Positions 60,678 through 64,000 of a DNA stretch of 64,000 nt are shown here, piece after piece. This stretch comes from Enterobacterales bacterium CwR94 (lineage in GTDB: Bacteria; Pseudomonadota; Gammaproteobacteria; Enterobacterales; Enterobacteriaceae), in contig KZ478064.1 of NCBI GenBank assembly GCA_002837195.1, positions 124,001-188,000 on the forward strand. Direction: 5' to 3'. How positions within the stretch are numbered: the stretch's first letter is position 1; each line of letters begins with the position of its first letter. A model generated the notes under the pieces. It was not told the DNA's origin, did no database searches, and saw only the letters and a list, made by a program, of their open reading frames with translations. The translations under genes and the position numbers were made by a program.

Positions 60678-61934
60678 ATGAAATTTAGTGTGATGAGTAA
60701 TGCTGCCTGGATGATGTCAGAAAAACTGGTTTCAGTATTTGGTGTGATCTTTGTCACGTCCTATGTTGCTAAATCTTTTGGTCCGTCAGTGTTTGGGCAA
60801 ATGGCATTCTCAACGTCACTTTTTTCAGTAGTTCAAACCATTGCAATTTTTGGTACGGAAACGCTGTTGTTTAAACACATCAGCCAAAACGTTAATAAAG
60901 GAAAGCGTTTAATGTCAGTGGCTAAAATGCTGCGGTTAACGCTGGTACTTCTGATTTCAGTGCCATTACTTTGCTACGTTTGGTTCACGATGCGCGAGAA
61001 CTTCATTGTTTTTGCAGTGGCTTCTTTTATTGCAACACTGTTTATTACGCAAGATATCTTCAGTGTTTACAATAATGCCCGTTTGGCATCGCGGTTGAAC
61101 ACAATAGCTAACTCAGCAGGGATGTTAGTCAGTTTTGCGATAAGTTTTACCATTGCCTGGTTTAAGCTCAACCCTGCATGGCTGGCATTATCGATTGTTG
61201 CAGTGTCGCTAGTTCCTTTTACAATAAAGCGCTACTTTTTTTTTCAAAATAACGACATTTTGAGTCCGCCACCGAAAAAGCGGAAAAACTATTTACGTTA
61301 TCTGTTGTTAGCTGGGCTGCCATTAGCAATTTCAAGCATTCTGATCTCTATACAAGTTAAAACAGCTCAATTTTTCTTAGTTGGGGTAAGCAGTGCCAGC
61401 GATTTGGGGCTGTTTGCCGCGGCAAATACCATCTCCGCCTCATGGATTTTCATCCCCGTGGCGATCATTACATCGTGCTTCACTGAGATATACAGAGAGC
61501 GCACTGATGTGGCAGCCAAATTAGCTGCCAGGTTATATGGCTATGTTATGTTTGTTTCACTCATGATGCTGATCGTTATTTCTGTTTACGGCGAAAGGCT
61601 GATTATTGCCCTGTATGGGGAAGATTACACACAGTCGGGAAGTCTCATTACGTTACTTTCACTTGCAACCTGTTGCTCAGCGATGGGCACCGTGGCCTAC
61701 AGGTATATGGTGAAAGAGAGTGGTTTCAATTATTTGCTGAAGAAAATCGCCTGTTTGCTCTGCATCAGCATTCCCATGTCCTGGATACTTATTCACTGGC
61801 TTGGGCTGATGGGTGCGGCATGGAGTGTCTTTCTCACTGAATTGCTATCGCTCACCGTACTGAATTACTTCTTTAAGAATGGCGTCATTCTAAAAATTCA
61901 ACGTTCCTCACTTAACTACAAAACATACAAATGA
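60678..61934 (+). CDS. Polysaccharide flippase-like membrane protein (Wzx/RfbX type)
   Basis: This 418-residue protein has about twelve to fourteen hydrophobic helices and the start MKFSVMSNAAWMMSEKLVSV. SYVAKSFGPSVFGQMAFSTS and LRYLLLAGLPLAISSILISI are typical of the polysaccharide-synthesis MVF/MOP superfamily (Wzx). It would flip undecaprenyl-linked glycans across the inner membrane. The next gene encodes an ATP-grasp protein, ten bases away. Composition is AT-rich compared with core genes, which suggests acquisition. Confidence 0.85.
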   Translation: MKFSVMSNAAWMMSEKLVSVFGVIFVTSYVAKSFGPSVFGQMAFSTSLFSVVQTIAIFGTETLLFKHISQNVNKGKRLMSVAKMLRLTLVLLISVPLLCYVWFTMRENFIVFAVASFIATLFITQDIFSVYNNARLASRLNTIANSAGMLVSFAISFTIAWFKLNPAWLALSIVAVSLVPFTIKRYFFFQNNDILSPPPKKRKNYLRYLLLAGLPLAISSILISIQVKTAQFFLVGVSSASDLGLFAAANTISASWIFIPVAIITSCFTEIYRERTDVAAKLAARLYGYVMFVSLMMLIVISVYGERLIIALYGEDYTQSGSLITLLSLATCCSAMGTVAYRYMVKESGFNYLLKKIACLLCISIPMSWILIHWLGLMGAAWSVFLTELLSLTVLNYFFKNGVILKIQRSSLNYKTYK

Positions 61935-61943
61935 GGTCACACA

Positions 61944-62894
61944 ATGAACAAGATCAAGCGTGTTAAGAGAGAAATCAAAAGGACTTTCAACTTTATCATT
62001 AGGATAATTCCCTGGTCTACTGTTGATAGCTTAAAATATCTGAGTAAATTCAAACGACTACCCAATATTCGGGAGCCCAAGTTGTTTAATGAAAAGGTGC
62101 TGAACCGTAAGTTCGTTAACGGTGACCATGTACGTTATGGGCGCTTGTCTGATAAGTATCACGTGCGAGAGTACATTGCGGCCAAAATTGGGGCTGAATA
62201 CCTGATTCCTCTGATCTATGAGACAGATAATCCAACAAGCCTATTAAGTTTGCCCTCTTTAAAGGGGATGGTCGTCAAGCCGAACCATGCTTCAGGTATG
62301 GTAGAGATCCTGCTTGAGGAGCCAGATGCCTTGAAAAAGCAGCAACTGGTGAACCGTTGTCAGGAGTGGCTGAAGACAGATTTCTCCAGTCAATATCGCG
62401 AGATCCACTACCGTTACATCAAGCCGCGGATCCTGGTGGAAAAATTCATTGGTGAAGGGGGAGCTGCGCCAGTGGATTACAAATTCCATATGTTTAATAA
62501 ACGTGATGGAAATTTTGAATACGTACTGCAAGTCATCTACAACCGCAACGAACCGCGCCTGTCGATGAACTTCTATGTCAATAACTTACAAATCGCTTTC
62601 CACAAAATCCGTAATACCGGGCTGGATATTTCCAGGGATCAACCGGCGCTGGAGAATGCGTTAAGTCTGTCGCGAGAACTGGCGAGCGAGTTCGATTATG
62701 TGCGAGTGGATTGGTACTTGCAGGGGGAGCAACTCTACTTTGGCGAACTGACCTTTACGCCAGGGGCTGGGTTGGTCACTGGGCTGGAGAAAGGCCTCAA
62801 TGAAATGATGGGCGATATGTGGATTCAGGAGCGCAGACCTGTGATTGCGCGTGAAGAAGAACCGAAGATCGCCGCTGTACTAAAGAAGATTTAA
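61944..62894 (+). CDS. TupA-type ATP-grasp protein, glycan-associated
   Basis: This 316-residue protein contains PKLFNEKVLNRKFVNGDHVR, LSDKYHVREYIAAKIGAEYL, VVKPNHASGMVEI and the ATP-grasp metal-binding LQGEQLYFGELTFTPGAG, which match the TupA-like ATP-grasp family in polysaccharide gene clusters. TupA-type enzymes are thought to ligate amino acids or peptides to glycans. With the flippase it forms a two-gene unit of unknown product; no glycosyltransferases are beside it. Confidence 0.82.
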   Translation: MNKIKRVKREIKRTFNFIIRIIPWSTVDSLKYLSKFKRLPNIREPKLFNEKVLNRKFVNGDHVRYGRLSDKYHVREYIAAKIGAEYLIPLIYETDNPTSLLSLPSLKGMVVKPNHASGMVEILLEEPDALKKQQLVNRCQEWLKTDFSSQYREIHYRYIKPRILVEKFIGEGGAAPVDYKFHMFNKRDGNFEYVLQVIYNRNEPRLSMNFYVNNLQIAFHKIRNTGLDISRDQPALENALSLSRELASEFDYVRVDWYLQGEQLYFGELTFTPGAGLVTGLEKGLNEMMGDMWIQERRPVIAREEEPKIAAVLKKI

Positions 62895-62905
62895 AGCGTT
62901 GAGCC

Positions 62906-62929
62906 GGGCGGAACATCTCGATTCCGCCC
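62906..62929. terminator. Stem-loop after the ATP-grasp gene
   Basis: GGGCGGAA (62906-62913) pairs with TTCCGCCC (62922-62929) around an 8-base loop, between two convergent genes. No T-run, so possibly bidirectional and weak. Confidence 0.6.
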
Positions 62930-62939
62930 CGGAATCGCA

Positions 62940-63221
62940 TTAGGGTATTGGCCAGTCTGCCGGCGCGCGGCTCATGGTCTCGACAAACGCGGTTGAAATC
63001 ACATCCCACATATAGGCCATGTGTTCAGCACTGAACGTGATGCCTAACAGGCCCGTCACAAACCAGCACGACATTCCAATTCCCACACCCGTAAAGATAA
63101 AGGCAAGGCCTCGGCGGCTGCGCTGACGGCATTTCACGTTAAATGTGCTGGCAAAAAACATCATCAATGCACTGAATAATTCCCAACGCATTAAAAACAT
63201 ACTGGCGGTAATGGTGCCCAT
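62940..63221 (-). CDS. yjcB: YjcB, small membrane protein
   Basis: This 93-residue protein contains MRWELFSALMMFFASTFNVK and CWFVTGLLGITFSAEHMAYM, aligning with E. coli YjcB in length and pattern; it ends ADWPIP. Two or three hydrophobic segments are visible. Its function is unknown. In E. coli yjcB lies next to ssb; here about 25 kb of accessory DNA separates them. Confidence 0.88.
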   Translation of the reverse strand: MGTITASMFLMRWELFSALMMFFASTFNVKCRQRSRRGLAFIFTGVGIGMSCWFVTGLLGITFSAEHMAYMWDVISTAFVETMSRAPADWPIP

Positions 63222-63761
63222 GGCGACTCTCGTTCAGCAAACCCTGACATCGGGATAAACAGCGTTGAGCAGAATGTCAGGGTGATTTCCGCTGCTGTTT
63301 AAGGTTGAAGTGTGATCTGGGTCACATTGTATCATGGGGGAAAAGGGTGGGCATTATTTATGCAGCGCCAATTGAGGGATATTCCTCGTTTTTTTTACTT
63401 GCAATGGCGATAAATTCTGAAGGTGTCGTTGTTGTTATTCTTTGGTTAATAACTTCACAAATAATAAGGTTTTATTAACCAAATAAATGAGACAATAAAT
63501 AAAATGAATTCTCATTTGCTAAGTGGGTGATTTTTCAATGTAAATAGGTTATCAAATAAATCATTGGGTTATCGGTGTTTGTTTGGGAGTAATCCTGGCC
63601 TGTCAGCATTGTGCTCATTAATATGTGCCGCTATTATTTTGAAAACAGGTTAATTAGATCCAATAAATAATCAGAATTATTTAATGACGCAAGTCATTTA
63701 TATTGCGCACTTTTTCTACGTATCGCATCGATCACGATGCGTTAACACCAGGAAGCCTCAG
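63222..63761. other. AT-rich intergenic region between yjcB and the diguanylate cyclase gene
   Basis: About 540 bases with no gene. The main recognisable element is the CRP site at 63311-63326. The rest is AT-rich and probably holds the divergent promoters of yjcB and the cyclase gene. Confidence 0.5.
63311..63326. promoter_or_regulatory. CRP-cAMP site TGTGA-N6-TCACA
   Basis: TGTGATCTGGGTCACA is a perfect match to both CRP half-sites with the correct 6-base centre. It is 90 bases upstream of yjcB and about 435 bases upstream of the cyclase gene, so yjcB is the more likely target. Confidence 0.85.
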
Positions 63762-64000
63762 ATGGCAAAGCGAAACCCCGCGTTAACGGCGGCGCTTCTC
63801 CCTGATAAGCGAACGCTACCCACATTACGCCAAACGCTACGGCGTATTCATCTGACCATTATTGCGTGTGCGTTTATTCTGACGGGTGTCAGCCTGTCGG
63901 CGTTGTCGTTGCTGGCACTAAAAAACTATGCCGCCAGCAACCTTGAATTGGTGGCTTCCAGCGTCAGCATTTCCGCGCGGGGCGTGCTGATGCAAAACAA
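63762..64000 (+). CDS. N-terminal part of a YfiN/DgcN-like diguanylate cyclase
   Basis: 79 codons are visible before the window ends. A cytoplasmic leader is followed by LRQTLRRIHLTIIACAFILT, a transmembrane helix and then ALKNYAASNLELVASSVSIS, which resembles the N-terminus of E. coli YfiN/DgcN (membrane helix followed by a CHASE8-type periplasmic domain). The GGDEF domain would lie outside the window. The ribosome site GGAAG precedes the ATG. It is not the CSS-motif phosphodiesterase (PdeC) that follows yjcB in E. coli. Confidence 0.6.
   Translation, partial: MAKRNPALTAALLPDKRTLPTLRQTLRRIHLTIIACAFILTGVSLSALSLLALKNYAASNLELVASSVSISARGVLMQN

Noticed and set aside
63762-64000. CSS-motif EAL phosphodiesterase PdeC expected after yjcB
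   Set aside because: The visible N-terminus lacks the CSS pattern and resembles YfiN/DgcN instead.
1-64000. CRISPR array, tRNA or rRNA genes
   Set aside because: No regularly spaced repeats, tRNA cloverleaf or rRNA-like sequence was noticed on either strand.

Overview
The window is chromosomal DNA of a gamma-proteobacterium of the order Enterobacterales, most likely Erwiniaceae (Pantoea, Erwinia, Mixta or a relative). The order dgkA-lexA-dinF-yjbJ-zur-(insert)-dusA-pspG-qorA-dnaB-(insert)-tyrB-yjbR-(insert)-uvrA/ssb-(insert)-yjcB is the E. coli 91-92 min order, and the core proteins closely resemble the E. coli ones as I remember them. The genus is inferred; no search was possible.

Region 1 (1-3.3 kb) is core: the dgkA tail, lexA with two SOS boxes, dinF, yjbJ and zur. 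Region 2 (3.7-10.2 kb) is accessory: a TraF_2-type outer-membrane barrel, then a LysR regulator divergent from an operon of a two-subunit transketolase, a beta-hydroxyacid dehydrogenase and an MHS-type MFS carrier. No sugar kinase or isomerase is present, so the substrate is unknown.

Region 3 (10.2-25.7 kb) is the highlight. It is a compact phage-tail locus ending next to dusA: a P22-type antirepressor with a near-perfect LexA box, a self-cleaving CI-type repressor, a PerC-like regulator, a Q antiterminator, a lysis cassette (M15 endopeptidase, small membrane proteins, nested Rz/Rz1) and a complete Mu-type contractile tail (sheath, tube, -1 frameshifted chaperone, tape measure, hub, spike, wedges, fibre, fibre chaperone). 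There is no integrase, transposase, terminase, portal, capsid or replication gene. I read it as an SOS-inducible R-type tailocin with two SOS inputs, LexA on the antirepressor and RecA on the repressor.

Region 4 (25.8-38 kb) is core again: dusA, sigma54-driven pspG, qorA, dnaB, an AsnC/Lrp regulator whose probable operators recur before a YitT-family gene, tyrB (GTG start), yjbR, a YahK-like alcohol dehydrogenase, uvrA and ssb.

Region 5 (38-62.9 kb) separates ssb from yjcB, which are neighbours in E. coli. It holds dat-ddc (1,3-diaminopropane synthesis); a sigma54-regulated oxidation and uptake cluster (DszC-like flavoprotein, two luciferase-type monooxygenases, a ribose-type ABC importer with a Tat-exported binding protein, and an SfnR-like activator); a Fur-boxed iron-siderophore ABC importer; a YbiV-like phosphatase; a TetR plus MarA/RamA-like regulator pair; a SymE-like toxin; an AraC regulator with an EamA exporter; a remnant IS3-type orfA; and a flippase plus TupA-type ATP-grasp pair.

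The sigma54 logic of Region 5 can be read directly. A good -24/-12 promoter precedes the DszC-like gene, and copies of a CTGTTG-N6-CAACAG palindrome lie both upstream of that promoter and in front of the activator gene. The window ends with yjcB, a near-ideal CRP site and the start of a YfiN/DgcN-like diguanylate cyclase. No tRNA, rRNA or CRISPR array was seen.
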